A model generated the notes under the pieces. That model had not been told where the DNA came from. It ran no database searches and was given only the letters and a program-made list of their open reading frames with translations. A program made the translations under genes and the position numbers. From Streptomyces sp. cg36 (lineage in GTDB: Bacteria > Actinomycetota > Actinomycetes > Streptomycetales > Streptomycetaceae): a stretch of DNA of 64,000 bases. Positions 7,970 to 16,247 of this stretch are shown here, piece by piece (positions within the stretch are counted from its first letter, which is position 1; each line of letters starts with the position of its first letter). Where the stretch lies: assembly GCF_041080675.1 (NCBI RefSeq), contig NZ_CP163520.1, positions 3,968,001 through 4,032,000 on the forward strand, written 5' to 3'.

Positions 7970-9750
7970 GCGTGGAGGACCGGGTGGGCGGCGGAATCGA
8001 GGGCGCGCGCGAGCGCTGGGTGCGTACGGGAGGGATCGAGCTCTGCGTCGCCGAACTCGGCGACCCGCAGCAGCCGACCGTGGTGCTGGTGCACGGCTAC
8101 CCGGACAGCAAGGAGGTGTGGTCCGACGTCGCGTCCCGGCTGGCCGAGCGCTTCCACGTCGTCCTGTACGACGTCCGGGGCCACGGCCGCTCGACCGCCC
8201 CGGCCCCGCTGCGCGGCGGCTTCACCCTGGAGAAGCTGACCGACGACTTCCTGGCGGTGATCGACGCGGTGAGCCCCGGGCGGCCGGTGCACCTGGTCGG
8301 CCACGACTGGGGATCGGTGCAGTCCTGGGAGTTCGTCACCGTCAAGCGCACCGAGGGCCGCATCGCCTCCTTCACCTCGATGTCCGGCCCCTCCCTCGAC
8401 CACTTCGGGCACTGGATCAAGAGCCGGATGACCCGCCCCACCCCCCGCCGGGTGGGCCAGTTGCTCGGCCAGGGCGCCAAGTCCTGGTACGTCTACATGC
8501 TCCACACCCCCGTCCTGCCCGAGCTCGCCTGGCGCGGCCCGCTCGCCAAGCGGTGGCCCGCGATCCTGGAGCGGGTCGAGAAGGTCCCGGCCGGCGACTA
8601 CCCCACGGCGTCCCTGCCCCAGGACGCGGCGCACGGCGCCTGGCTCTACCGCGACAACGTGCGCGCCCGGCTGCGCCGCCCGCGCGCCGACGCGTACGCG
8701 CACGCCCCGGTCCAGCTGATCACCCCCACCGGCGACGCCTTCCTCTCCGAGCGGCTCTACGACGACCTGGAGCGCTGGGCGCCGCAGCTGGTCCGCCGCA
8801 CCCTGCCGGCCAAGCACTGGATCCCCCGCACCCGCCCGGACCGGCTGGCCGACTGGATCACCGAGTTCATCACCGCCAACGAGGACGGCGTCAGCGCCAA
8901 GGACACCGTCGCCACCGGCCCGTACGCGGACCGCTTCGCCGGCCAGCTGGTCCTGGTCACCGGCGCCGCCAGCGGCATCGGCCGGGCCACCGCGTTCGCG
9001 TTCGCCGAGGCCGGGGCGCGGATCGTCGCGGTGGACCGGGACGCGGAGGGGGCGGCCCGGACCGCCGACATGTCCCGGCTCATCGGCGCCCCCGGTGCCT
9101 GGGCCGAGACGGTCGACGTCGGTGACGAGCAGGCGATGGAGAAGCTCGCCGAGAAGGTCGCCGCCGAACACGGAGTGGTCGACGTCCTGGTGAACAACGC
9201 CGGGATCGGTCTGTCCGGCTCCTTCCTCGACACCACCACCGAGGACTGGAAGAAGGTCCTCGACGTCAACCTCTGGGGCGTCATCCACGGCTGCCGCGTC
9301 TTCGGCAAGCAGATGGCCGCGCGCGGCCAGGGCGGCCACATCGTCAACACGGCCTCCGCCGCCGCCTTCCAGCCCTCCAAGGCACTGCCCGCGTACGCCA
9401 CCACCAAGGCCGCCGTCCTGATGCTCAGCGAGTGCCTGCGCGCCGAGCTGGCCGGCCAGGGCATCGGCGTCAGCGCGATCTGCCCGGGCATCGTCAACAC
9501 CAACATCACCTCCACCGCCCGCTTCGCCGGGGTCGACGAGGCCGAGGAGAAGCGCCGCCAGAAGAGGTCCGCCCGCCTCTACGGCCTGCGCAACTTCCCG
9601 CCGGAGAAGGTCGCTTCCGCGATCCTGCGCGCCGTGGTCAAGAACCAGGCCGTGGTCCCGGTGACCCCCGAGGCCCGGGGCGCCCTCCTGATGTCCCGCT
9701 TCACCCCCCGCACCCTGCGGGCGATAGCCCGAATGGAGCCACCGCTGTGA
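7966..9750 (+). CDS. Alpha/beta hydrolase-short chain dehydrogenase fusion (EphD-like)
   Basis: A 594-residue two-domain fusion. The N-terminal half (about 1-310) is an epoxide-hydrolase-like alpha/beta hydrolase with the HGYP oxyanion motif near residue 45, nucleophile Asp114 in GHDWGS, and a catalytic histidine candidate in KHWIP. The C-terminal half (about 325-594) is an SDR with TGAASGIG at about 332, NNAG, and YATTK (Tyr477, Lys481). This arrangement is known from Mycobacterium EphD. It probably opens an epoxide and oxidises or reduces the resulting alcohol of a lipid-like substrate; the substrate is inferred. The GTG start overlaps the M24 gene stop (GTGA). Confidence 0.85.
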   Translation: MSVEDRVGGGIEGARERWVRTGGIELCVAELGDPQQPTVVLVHGYPDSKEVWSDVASRLAERFHVVLYDVRGHGRSTAPAPLRGGFTLEKLTDDFLAVIDAVSPGRPVHLVGHDWGSVQSWEFVTVKRTEGRIASFTSMSGPSLDHFGHWIKSRMTRPTPRRVGQLLGQGAKSWYVYMLHTPVLPELAWRGPLAKRWPAILERVEKVPAGDYPTASLPQDAAHGAWLYRDNVRARLRRPRADAYAHAPVQLITPTGDAFLSERLYDDLERWAPQLVRRTLPAKHWIPRTRPDRLADWITEFITANEDGVSAKDTVATGPYADRFAGQLVLVTGAASGIGRATAFAFAEAGARIVAVDRDAEGAARTADMSRLIGAPGAWAETVDVGDEQAMEKLAEKVAAEHGVVDVLVNNAGIGLSGSFLDTTTEDWKKVLDVNLWGVIHGCRVFGKQMAARGQGGHIVNTASAAAFQPSKALPAYATTKAAVLMLSECLRAELAGQGIGVSAICPGIVNTNITSTARFAGVDEAEEKRRQKRSARLYGLRNFPPEKVASAILRAVVKNQAVVPVTPEARGALLMSRFTPRTLRAIARMEPPL

Positions 9751-10676
9751 GCATGGAGCGCCGGGACGGCGTGGGCCCCGACCACTACCGGATCACCCCG
9801 CGCCGGGTCTCCTTCGACTGGCACGAGACCCCCCTCCACTGGATACCGGACGAGCCCACCGCCACCCATGTCATCAATGTGCTGCACCTGCTGCTCCCGG
9901 CGGGCGAGCGGTGGTTCGTGAAGGTCTTCAAGGAAGCCCTTCCCCTGGTCACCGATCCGGTGCTGCTCAAGGACGTCAAGGGCTTCATGGGCCAGGAGGC
10001 CACCCACAGCGTCCAGCACGCCCATGTCCTCGACCACCTGGCCGAGCAGCGCCTCGACACCGCCGCCTACACCCGCCACGTCGACTTCCTCTTCGACAAA
10101 CTCCTCGGCGAGCGCCCCCCGTTCGGCGCCCCGGTCCCCACCCAGGAGTGGCTGCGCTTCCGGCTCTCCCTGATCGCCGCGATCGAGCAGTTCACGGCGG
10201 TCCTGGGCGACTGGGTGCTGCACGCCGAGGCGCTCGACCGGGCCGAGTGCGACCCGATCATGCTCGACCTGCTGCGCTGGCACGGCGCGGAGGAGGTCGA
10301 GCACCGCGCCGTCGCCTTCGACATGTACCAGCACTGCGGCGGGGAAGGACTGCCCCGCTACGCCCGCCGGATCGAGGGCATGGCCGTGGTCGCTCCCGTA
10401 CTGCTCTGGCTCTGGGCCTGGGGTGCCTCGTATCTGATCCGCAACGACCCCCGGCTCGCGGGACGGCTGCGCTACTCGCTGCGCGAGCACAACCGGGCGG
10501 TGCGGCGCGGACTGCTGCCCAGCTGGAAGGAGCTCGGCGCGGCCATACCCCGCTACATCCGTCGGTCGTACCATCCCTCGCAGGAGGGCTCCCTGCGCAA
10601 GGCCGTCGACTATCTCGCGACCTCGCCGGCGGCCCGTGCGGCAGCGGGTGCGGTGGGCCGCGCCGCCCTGGGGTAG
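9747..10676 (+). CDS. PF10118-type predicted metal-dependent hydrolase
   Basis: A 309-residue mostly helical protein. Conserved acidic/histidine clusters GQEATHSVQHAHVLDHL (about residue 90), AAIEQFTA and WHGAEEVEHRAVAFD (about 175) are the likely di-metal ligands and resemble ferritin-like oxygenase folds. A hydrophobic segment (VVAPVLLWLWAWGASYLI) suggests membrane association. The GTG overlaps the preceding stop; an in-frame ATG two codons later is an alternative. Its linkage to the hydrolase-SDR fusion suggests both modify the same lipid or steroid-like compound. The true reaction is unknown. Confidence 0.75.
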   Translation: MSMERRDGVGPDHYRITPRRVSFDWHETPLHWIPDEPTATHVINVLHLLLPAGERWFVKVFKEALPLVTDPVLLKDVKGFMGQEATHSVQHAHVLDHLAEQRLDTAAYTRHVDFLFDKLLGERPPFGAPVPTQEWLRFRLSLIAAIEQFTAVLGDWVLHAEALDRAECDPIMLDLLRWHGAEEVEHRAVAFDMYQHCGGEGLPRYARRIEGMAVVAPVLLWLWAWGASYLIRNDPRLAGRLRYSLREHNRAVRRGLLPSWKELGAAIPRYIRRSYHPSQEGSLRKAVDYLATSPAARAAAGAVGRAALG

Positions 10677-10687
10677 AGGGAGACGGT

Positions 10688-11851
10688 TTGTCCGGGCAGC
10701 CAGCAGCTTCACAGTCGTCGGTGACATCACTTCGCCCACCGGCCGAACCGGCGATCCGGCTGACCGCCGCACCGGCGGGCCCGGCCTCCGACCCGATGCC
10801 AGGCCCCCCTTCGGCCCGGACCCAGGCCCCGGCTTCGGGCCCCGCCCCGACTTCGGGCCCGGGAGCGGCCCAGCAGCCGGTGTCCGGTGCGGCTGGGCAG
10901 CAGCCGTTCCAGGCACAGACTTCCTCATCCCTGCCTCCTTCCGCCGAGTACCGCATCGAGGATCTCGCCCATGCGAGCGGCGCCACGGTCCGTACGATCC
11001 GGGCCTACCAGGACCGGGGGCTGCTGCCCCGGCCCGAACGCCGCGGCCGGTCCAACGTCTACGGCGACACCCATCTGGCCCGGCTGCGCCAGATCGCCGA
11101 TCTGCTCGACCGCGGCTACACCCTGGCCTCCATCAAGGAGCTCCTCGAAGCCTGGGACGCGGGCCGCGGCCTGGGCGGGGTGCTCGGCCTGGTCGCCGAG
11201 GTCAGCGGCCCCTGGACCGACGAGGAGGCCGCCCGGATCTCCCGGGACGATCTCGACGCCACCTTCGGCGGCGAGCCCGACGAGGAGGCCGTGGCCGACG
11301 CCGTCGAACTGGGCATCCTGGAGCGCATCCCCGGCAATGACCGCGAGTTCCTCGTCCCCAGCCCCCAGGAGCTCGCGGTGGCCGCCGAGCTCTACGCGGC
11401 CGGTGTCCCCCTGGACGCGATCTCCGGCCATCTGCGCGAACTGCGCGGCCAGGTGGAGCACATCGCGGCCCGTTTCCTGGACTTCACCACCGAGCACGTC
11501 TTCGCCCGCTATCTGGGCCACCGTCCGCCGACCGACGCGGAGGCCGCCGAGGCAGCCGGTCTGGTGCGCCGACTGCGGCCCCTGGCCCAGCAGACGGTGG
11601 ACGCCGAACTCGCCCGTGCGATGCGCCTGTTCGCCACCCGGCACCTCCAGCGCCATCTGGGCACTTCGGCAGCCGGCGCCTCGGAGGACCCCGAGCCCCG
11701 ACCGGTCGCCCTTCCCGCGGACACGGTCCGGGCGGTCCAGGAGCTGGTCGGCGCCGAGCATGTCGCCGCGTTCATCTCGGCAGCCGCCGAACGGGAGGTC
11801 CAGACCCGTACGTTGGACGCCCTCTCGAGCCGTCCGTTGTCCACAGAATAG
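10688..11851 (+). CDS. MerR-family transcriptional regulator
   Basis: A 387-residue regulator. A low-complexity Pro/Ala/Ser N-terminus (about 75 residues) precedes a MerR winged-helix domain (YRIEDLAHASGATVRTIRAYQDRGLLPRP), followed by a long helical sensor region. No metal-binding cysteine pair is visible, so it probably senses an organic ligand. The TTG start at 10688 has GGGAG upstream; a GTG at 10721 would also serve. It lies 11 bp after the metal-dependent hydrolase and probably regulates its own operon. Confidence 0.85.
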   Translation: MSGQPAASQSSVTSLRPPAEPAIRLTAAPAGPASDPMPGPPSARTQAPASGPAPTSGPGAAQQPVSGAAGQQPFQAQTSSSLPPSAEYRIEDLAHASGATVRTIRAYQDRGLLPRPERRGRSNVYGDTHLARLRQIADLLDRGYTLASIKELLEAWDAGRGLGGVLGLVAEVSGPWTDEEAARISRDDLDATFGGEPDEEAVADAVELGILERIPGNDREFLVPSPQELAVAAELYAAGVPLDAISGHLRELRGQVEHIAARFLDFTTEHVFARYLGHRPPTDAEAAEAAGLVRRLRPLAQQTVDAELARAMRLFATRHLQRHLGTSAAGASEDPEPRPVALPADTVRAVQELVGAEHVAAFISAAAEREVQTRTLDALSSRPLSTE

Positions 11852-11890
11852 CCACAGAGCCTGTGGATAACCGCACTTGCCTGTGGATCA
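11837..11890. promoter_or_regulatory. Cluster of three DnaA-box-like 9-mers
   Basis: TTGTCCACA (11837-11845, overlapping the end of the MerR gene), TGTGGATAA (11862-11870) and TGTGGATCA (11882-11890, one mismatch) occur within 54 bp. They lie between the converging MerR and membrane-protein genes. The density is higher than expected by chance in GC-rich DNA. A DnaA reservoir or regulatory role is inference. Confidence 0.5.
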
Positions 11891-11907
11891 AACCTAACTG
11901 ACCGTCA

Positions 11908-12480
11908 TTAGCACGTGATTGCGGTCACCTTGGCGGACTGGGCGGCGCGGCGGGCGCGCTCGGGGTAGCGGGTGGTGATGAGCGCCGGGACCGCGAACCC
12001 GGCGGCCTGCACGGCCACCTCGGCCGTGCCGCCCAGCGCCTCCGCGTGGACGAGGGCGAGACCGACGGCGGTGATCGTGAAAGCGGCGGCCCAAGCGGCG
12101 GTGAGCACCACGTTGATCCGGAGGAAGACCGGGTGGTTCCACATCTCGCGCGGCGCCTGCCGCTTGGCTATCGCGGTGGTGAAGGGCCGCCGCACGGCCA
12201 GCGTCGCCCAGGCCGTCAGGGCCAGCCAGCCGGTGGCCAGCGCCCCGCCGTACTCCCGCAGGCCGCTGTCCGGCGCCGCGAAGGCCACCGCGCCCAGTAT
12301 CGCGAAGAAGGCGATCGTGGACCGCTCCAGGACCTGCGATTCGGCCAAGGCCCCCCGCTTGCGGTCGCTGTGGAGGAGCCAGGCCCCGGTCGCCAGCGCG
12401 CAGAGCGCCCCCCATTGCCAGTACGACGCGCCGACGGCGGCGAAGACGATCCACGGGATGAATCCGCGCAGGTAGTTCAT
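11908..12480 (-). CDS. Integral membrane protein of unknown function
   Basis: A 190-residue protein with about five or six hydrophobic segments, starting MNYLRGFIPWIVFAAVG. GAGGGGG lies 6 bases upstream of the ATG at 12480. I do not recognise a catalytic motif. It is transcribed divergently from a PadR regulator across a 110-bp region holding two near-identical palindromes, so it is the probable regulatory target of that PadR protein. Confidence 0.75.
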   Translation of the reverse strand: MNYLRGFIPWIVFAAVGASYWQWGALCALATGAWLLHSDRKRGALAESQVLERSTIAFFAILGAVAFAAPDSGLREYGGALATGWLALTAWATLAVRRPFTTAIAKRQAPREMWNHPVFLRINVVLTAAWAAAFTITAVGLALVHAEALGGTAEVAVQAAGFAVPALITTRYPERARRAAQSAKVTAITC

Positions 12481-12526
12481 GGAAGTCCCCCTCGTACCGG
12501 GCTCTCGCCCGCTCCACATTCCAACT

Positions 12527-12583
12527 TCGACATGTCAAAAGTAGAGGTTCTTTGATTGACGTGTCAAGAGTGGAAGGTAAAGT
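12527..12583 (+). promoter_or_regulatory. Paired PadR operators and promoter
   Basis: Two copies of the pseudo-palindrome TTGACRTGTCAA lie 29 bp centre to centre: TCGACATGTCAA (12527-12538) and TTGACGTGTCAA (12556-12567). The second contains a candidate -35 TTGACG (12556-12561), followed 16 bases later by -10 TAAAGT (12578-12583). Only seven bases then separate the -10 from the ATG at 12591, so the transcript may be leaderless. Operator occupancy would block the promoter, which fits autorepression. Confidence 0.6.
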
Positions 12584-12590
12584 GAGGGAC

Positions 12591-13106
12591 ATGAGCCTCC
12601 GTCACGCGGTCCTGGGCCTGCTGGCCGACAAGCCGGCCAGCGGCTACGACCTGATGAAACTCTTCGAGACCTCCCTCTCCCACGTGTGGTCGGCCACCCA
12701 GAGCCAGGTCTACGGCGAGCTGGGCAAGCTCGCCGACTCCGGCATGGTCGAGGTCGCCTCCGAGGGGCCGCGCGGCCGCAAGGAGTACGCCATCACCGAG
12801 CAGGGCCGCGGCGAACTGCACCACTGGCTCACCCAGACCGAGCCGTCCCGGGCCCGCCGGAGCGACTCGCTGCTCCGGGTCTTCTTCCTCGGCACCCTCA
12901 CCCGGCTCGAGGCGCGCACATATCTGCTCACCGAGGCCGAGCGCTCGGCGCACCAGCTCGCCGGGCTGGAGCAGGCGGAAGCCTCGATCGAATGGGACGA
13001 CGCCCCGCTGTCGGTCCATGGCCGACTGGCCCTGGAGTACGGCAAGCGGCTCAGCGCGATGCACGAGGAGTGGGCCCGCTGGGCCGCCGAGCAGCTCAAA
13101 CCGTGA
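12591..13106 (+). CDS. PadR-family transcriptional regulator
   Basis: A 171-residue PadR/Vir-type regulator. The N-terminal winged helix (SLRHAVLGLLADKPASGYDLMKLFETSLSHVW, then QVYGELGKLADSGMV) is followed by a C-terminal helical dimerisation domain. TGAGGG lies just before the ATG, although the promoter position suggests leaderless translation. Two palindromes upstream overlap its own promoter and that of the divergent membrane protein, pointing to control of both. Confidence 0.9.
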   Translation: MSLRHAVLGLLADKPASGYDLMKLFETSLSHVWSATQSQVYGELGKLADSGMVEVASEGPRGRKEYAITEQGRGELHHWLTQTEPSRARRSDSLLRVFFLGTLTRLEARTYLLTEAERSAHQLAGLEQAEASIEWDDAPLSVHGRLALEYGKRLSAMHEEWARWAAEQLKP

Positions 13107-13170
13107 TCCACCGGCCGCCGTTGCGGAAAAACGGGGTGCCCGGGCCGTCCCGGCCGGGCACTCTGGCGGC

Positions 13171-13743
13171 ATGGCCGAACCACCGGACGACCACGGCGCC
13201 GTCGATGACCGACGCACCGTCAAGGTATCCAAATACCTGTCGAAGCATCTGCGCCACCAGCCGGAACGCATCGGGATCACCCTGGACGCGAACGGCTGGG
13301 TGGAGATCGACACCCTGCTGAGGGCGGCGGCCGAACACCGCTTCCGGATCACCCGCGCCGAGCTCGACCACGTCGTCGCGGTCAACGACAAGCGCCGCTT
13401 CGCGGTCGAGGGCGGCCGGATCCGGGCCAGCCAGGGGCACACCGTCGAGGTCGACCTGGACCTTCCGGCCGCCGAACCTCCCGCGTACCTCTACCACGGC
13501 ACCGTGCCCCGCGCCCTGGACGCGATCCGGGCCGAGGGCCTGCGCCCCATGGCCCGCCACCATGTGCACCTCTCGGCCGACCGGGAGACGGCGGCCCGGG
13601 TGGGCGCCCGGCGCGGACGGCCCGTCGTTCTGAGCGTGGACGCGGCGGCGATGCGCCGCGACGGCCATGTCTTCCGGCTCAGCGCCAACGGCGTGTGGCT
13701 CACCGACTCCGTACCACCGCGCCACCTGCGGTTTCCCGGCTGA
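13171..13743 (+). CDS. kptA: RNA 2'-phosphotransferase (Tpt1/KptA family)
   Basis: A 190-residue enzyme that transfers an RNA 2'-phosphate to NAD+, giving ADP-ribose 1'',2''-cyclic phosphate. Family hallmarks are present: SKYLSKHLRHQPE with the Arg-His pair near residue 28, YHGT near residue 110, and HHVHLS. In bacteria, which lack the splicing substrate, its role is unclear, possibly RNA end repair or NAD-dependent modification. It starts 64 bp after the PadR gene; no strong Shine-Dalgarno is visible before the ATG at 13171. Confidence 0.9.
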   Translation: MAEPPDDHGAVDDRRTVKVSKYLSKHLRHQPERIGITLDANGWVEIDTLLRAAAEHRFRITRAELDHVVAVNDKRRFAVEGGRIRASQGHTVEVDLDLPAAEPPAYLYHGTVPRALDAIRAEGLRPMARHHVHLSADRETAARVGARRGRPVVLSVDAAAMRRDGHVFRLSANGVWLTDSVPPRHLRFPG

Positions 13744-13794
13744 TCGGACCCCGGACAGAGCGAGCCGGTCGGGCGTCCGCCCCTGCCGGGTGCC

Positions 13795-14268
13795 ATGATC
13801 GACGGCATGGCCCAGCCGCATCTGCCCACCACCGAGAGCGTCGTCACCGCGATCCGTGAGATCGCCCGCGCGCACGACCTCGTCGTCGAGGTGACCGACG
13901 ACATCGGCGCCGACCGCTCCTCGCGACGCGGTTCGGCCGACGCGTTCGCGGTGCTGGATCCGGACGGCTCGCTGCCGCACGAGGCGTTCGTCGAGCTGGG
14001 TGGTTCGCCCGCCGTGACCGTCCAGGTCTTCGCGGAGGACGACGCGAAGGTGACCGTGGACGGCGTGGAGTTCAACGATCTGCCGCGCGACTCGGTTCCC
14101 GCGTTCCTGCGCTCGGTCTACGGCGGACTGGCGTATGTGAAGGGGCGTTTCTTCCCGCCCGGCTGGTGGCTGGTCGTGCCGCTGCCCGGCGACGAGACGT
14201 ACAAGGAACTCGTGCTCGGCGGCATGCTCTCGCCCTGGCTGAGCGGGCGCGTGCGCGCGAAGGGCTGA
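13795..14268 (+). CDS. Conserved hypothetical protein
   Basis: A 157-residue soluble alpha/beta protein with no recognised catalytic motif. It is acidic in the first two thirds, with a conserved-looking core GGLAYVKGRFFPPGWWLVVPLP. Two in-frame ATGs (13795 and 13807) are possible and neither has a strong ribosome-binding site. It is convergent with the LLM oxidoreductase gene, with a 23-bp gap. Confidence 0.7.
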   Translation: MIDGMAQPHLPTTESVVTAIREIARAHDLVVEVTDDIGADRSSRRGSADAFAVLDPDGSLPHEAFVELGGSPAVTVQVFAEDDAKVTVDGVEFNDLPRDSVPAFLRSVYGGLAYVKGRFFPPGWWLVVPLPGDETYKELVLGGMLSPWLSGRVRAKG

Positions 14269-14291
14269 GCCGCCCCCCGCGCGCGGCGGCG

Positions 14292-15188
14292 TCAGCGCAG
14301 CTGCGCCAGGCCCTCCGTGGCGATGCGCTCGAACACCTTCGGGTCGGCGGCGAAGTCCGAGTCGGGGATCGGCGCGTGCAGCACGATCTCCGTGATGCCG
14401 AGCTCGAAGTGGCGGCCCGCGAAGTCCACGAAGGAGTCCACCGACTCCAGCACCCGTCCGGGCTCCGGGGTGAAGCCGGTGAGGAGGATCTTGTCGAGCT
14501 CGTCCGCGTCGCGGCCGAGGTCGTCGCACGCCTCGCCCAGCTTCTTGAGCTGGCCGCGGATCGCCTCGACCGACTGGTCGGGCGTGCCCGACTCGAAGAG
14601 CTTCGGGTCGCCCGTCGTGACCCATGCCTGGCCGTGCCGCGCCGCGAGCTTCAGCCCGCGCGGGCCGGTCGCCGCCACCGCGAACGGCACCCGGGGACGC
14701 TGCACGCAGCCCGGGAGGTTACGCGCCTCGTTGGCCGAGTAGAAGGCGCCCTCGCTGGTCACCGACGGTTCGGTGAGCAGCCGGTCGAGCAGGCCGACGA
14801 ACTCGGCGAAGCGATCGGCCCGCTCGCGCGGCGTCCATGCCTCCTGGCCCAGCGCGGTGGCGTCGAAGCCGTTGCCGCCCGCGCCGATGCCCAGGGTGAT
14901 CCGGCCGTCCGACACGTCGTCGAGCGTGATCAGGTCCTTGGCGAGGGTCACCGGATGCCGGAAGTTCGGCGACGTGACCAGGGTGCCGAGCCGCATCCGC
15001 GAGGTGGCGGCGGCAGCGGCGGTCAGCGTCGGCACCGCGCCGAACCACGGCCCGTCCCGGAAGCTCCGCCAGGACAGGTGGTCGTAGGTGTACGCGGTGT
15101 GGAAGCCCAGTTCCTCGGCGCGCAGCCACTCGTCGCGACCGCCGTCGTGCCAGCGGCGTACCGGAAGAATCACAGTGCTCAGACGCAT
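14292..15188 (-). CDS. LLM-class (F420- or flavin-dependent) oxidoreductase
   Basis: A 298-residue luciferase-like TIM-barrel protein. Typical features are the N-terminal MRLSTVILPVRRW strand, TYDHLSWRSF, MRLGTLVTSPNFRHPVTLAKDLITLDDVSDGRITLGIGAG, and AATGPRGLKLAARHGQAWV. In actinobacteria such proteins mostly use coenzyme F420, but cofactor and substrate cannot be read from sequence alone. The ATG at 15188 was chosen because the barrel begins there; a longer reading gains only ten unconserved residues. Confidence 0.87.
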   Translation of the reverse strand: MRLSTVILPVRRWHDGGRDEWLRAEELGFHTAYTYDHLSWRSFRDGPWFGAVPTLTAAAAATSRMRLGTLVTSPNFRHPVTLAKDLITLDDVSDGRITLGIGAGGNGFDATALGQEAWTPRERADRFAEFVGLLDRLLTEPSVTSEGAFYSANEARNLPGCVQRPRVPFAVAATGPRGLKLAARHGQAWVTTGDPKLFESGTPDQSVEAIRGQLKKLGEACDDLGRDADELDKILLTGFTPEPGRVLESVDSFVDFAGRHFELGITEIVLHAPIPDSDFAADPKVFERIATEGLAQLR

Positions 15189-15345
15189 GCCTACGACACT
15201 AACGGCTCGCTGTGACACTCATGCCTCGGTGCCCTTGAGACCGATCCCCCCCCATGCGCCCCCTGCGCCCCGTACGCACTGGCGTGCGCACTCAAATGTG
15301 CGCTCCCCTGCACGACCGTGCGCCCACGTACGGGAGAATGGAATC

Positions 15346-16215
15346 GTGACCTCAGCCAACGATTCCCCCTTCACCGAGCGCCCCGCGTCCGCCGCCCCCC
15401 GGCTCATCGCCACCGACCTGGACGGCACGCTGCTGCGCGACGACAAGTCCGTCTCGGAGCGGACGGTCGCGGCACTCGCCGCCGCCGAGAAGGCGGGCAT
15501 CGAGGTCTTCTTCGTCACTGGCCGCCCAGCCCGCTGGATGGACGTCGTCAGCGACCACGTGCACGGTCACGGCCTGGCCATCTGCGGCAACGGCGCGGCC
15601 GTCGTCGATCTGCACGGCGGCCCCGGCGAGCACCGGTTCGTCAAGGTCCGTCCGCTGGAGCGCGCCGCCGCCCGGGAGGTCGTGGACATCCTGCGCGACG
15701 CCGCACCGGGCACCTCCTTCGCCATCGAGCGGACCGGCGGAATACACCACGAACTCGCCTATCCACCGATGTTCATGGACGCCGCCACCAGCATCGCGCC
15801 CGCCGAGAAGCTGCTGGCCGACACCTCGGACAGCGCCACCGAGCCCATCCTGAAGGTGCTCGCCCACCACCCCGACCTGCCGCCCGACGACTTCCTCGCC
15901 CTGGCGCGCACGGCCGTGGGAGCGCGCGCCGAGATCACCCGCTCCAGCCCGACCGCCCTGCTGGAGATCAGTGGTCCCGGCGTCTCCAAGGCGTCCACGC
16001 TGGAGGAGTGCTGCGCCGAGCGCGGCATCGCACCCGCCGAGGTCGTCGCCTTCGGGGACATGCCCAATGACATCGAGATGCTGACCTGGGCCGGTCACTC
16101 GTACGCCATGGGCAACGCCCATCCGGACGTACTGGCCGCCGCCTCCGGCCACACGGTCGCCAACAACGAGGACGGCGTGGCGGTCGTCATCGAGCGCATC
16201 CTCGACTCCCGCTGA
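15346..16215 (+). CDS. HAD-superfamily (Cof-type) phosphatase
   Basis: A 289-residue paralogue of the phosphatase next to serS. Motif I is [10 protein letters not shown] near residue 25, the threonine motif is FVTGRP, and motif IV is [10 protein letters not shown] near residue 235. The GTG start is preceded by GGGAGA 9 bases upstream. It is convergent with the M23 peptidase gene. The substrate is unknown; family members act on sugar phosphates, phosphoesters or FMN-like molecules. Confidence 0.88.
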   Translation: MTSANDSPFTERPASAAPRLIATDLDGTLLRDDKSVSERTVAALAAAEKAGIEVFFVTGRPARWMDVVSDHVHGHGLAICGNGAAVVDLHGGPGEHRFVKVRPLERAAAREVVDILRDAAPGTSFAIERTGGIHHELAYPPMFMDAATSIAPAEKLLADTSDSATEPILKVLAHHPDLPPDDFLALARTAVGARAEITRSSPTALLEISGPGVSKASTLEECCAERGIAPAEVVAFGDMPNDIEMLTWAGHSYAMGNAHPDVLAAASGHTVANNEDGVAVVIERILDSR

Positions 16216-16247
16216 GCCGGTGAGCCGCTGAGCCGGAGGTGCCTTCG

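Noticed and set aside
14269..14290. GC-rich short hairpin between the hypothetical protein and LLM genes
   Set aside because: Only a six-base stem that is likely by chance at this GC content.
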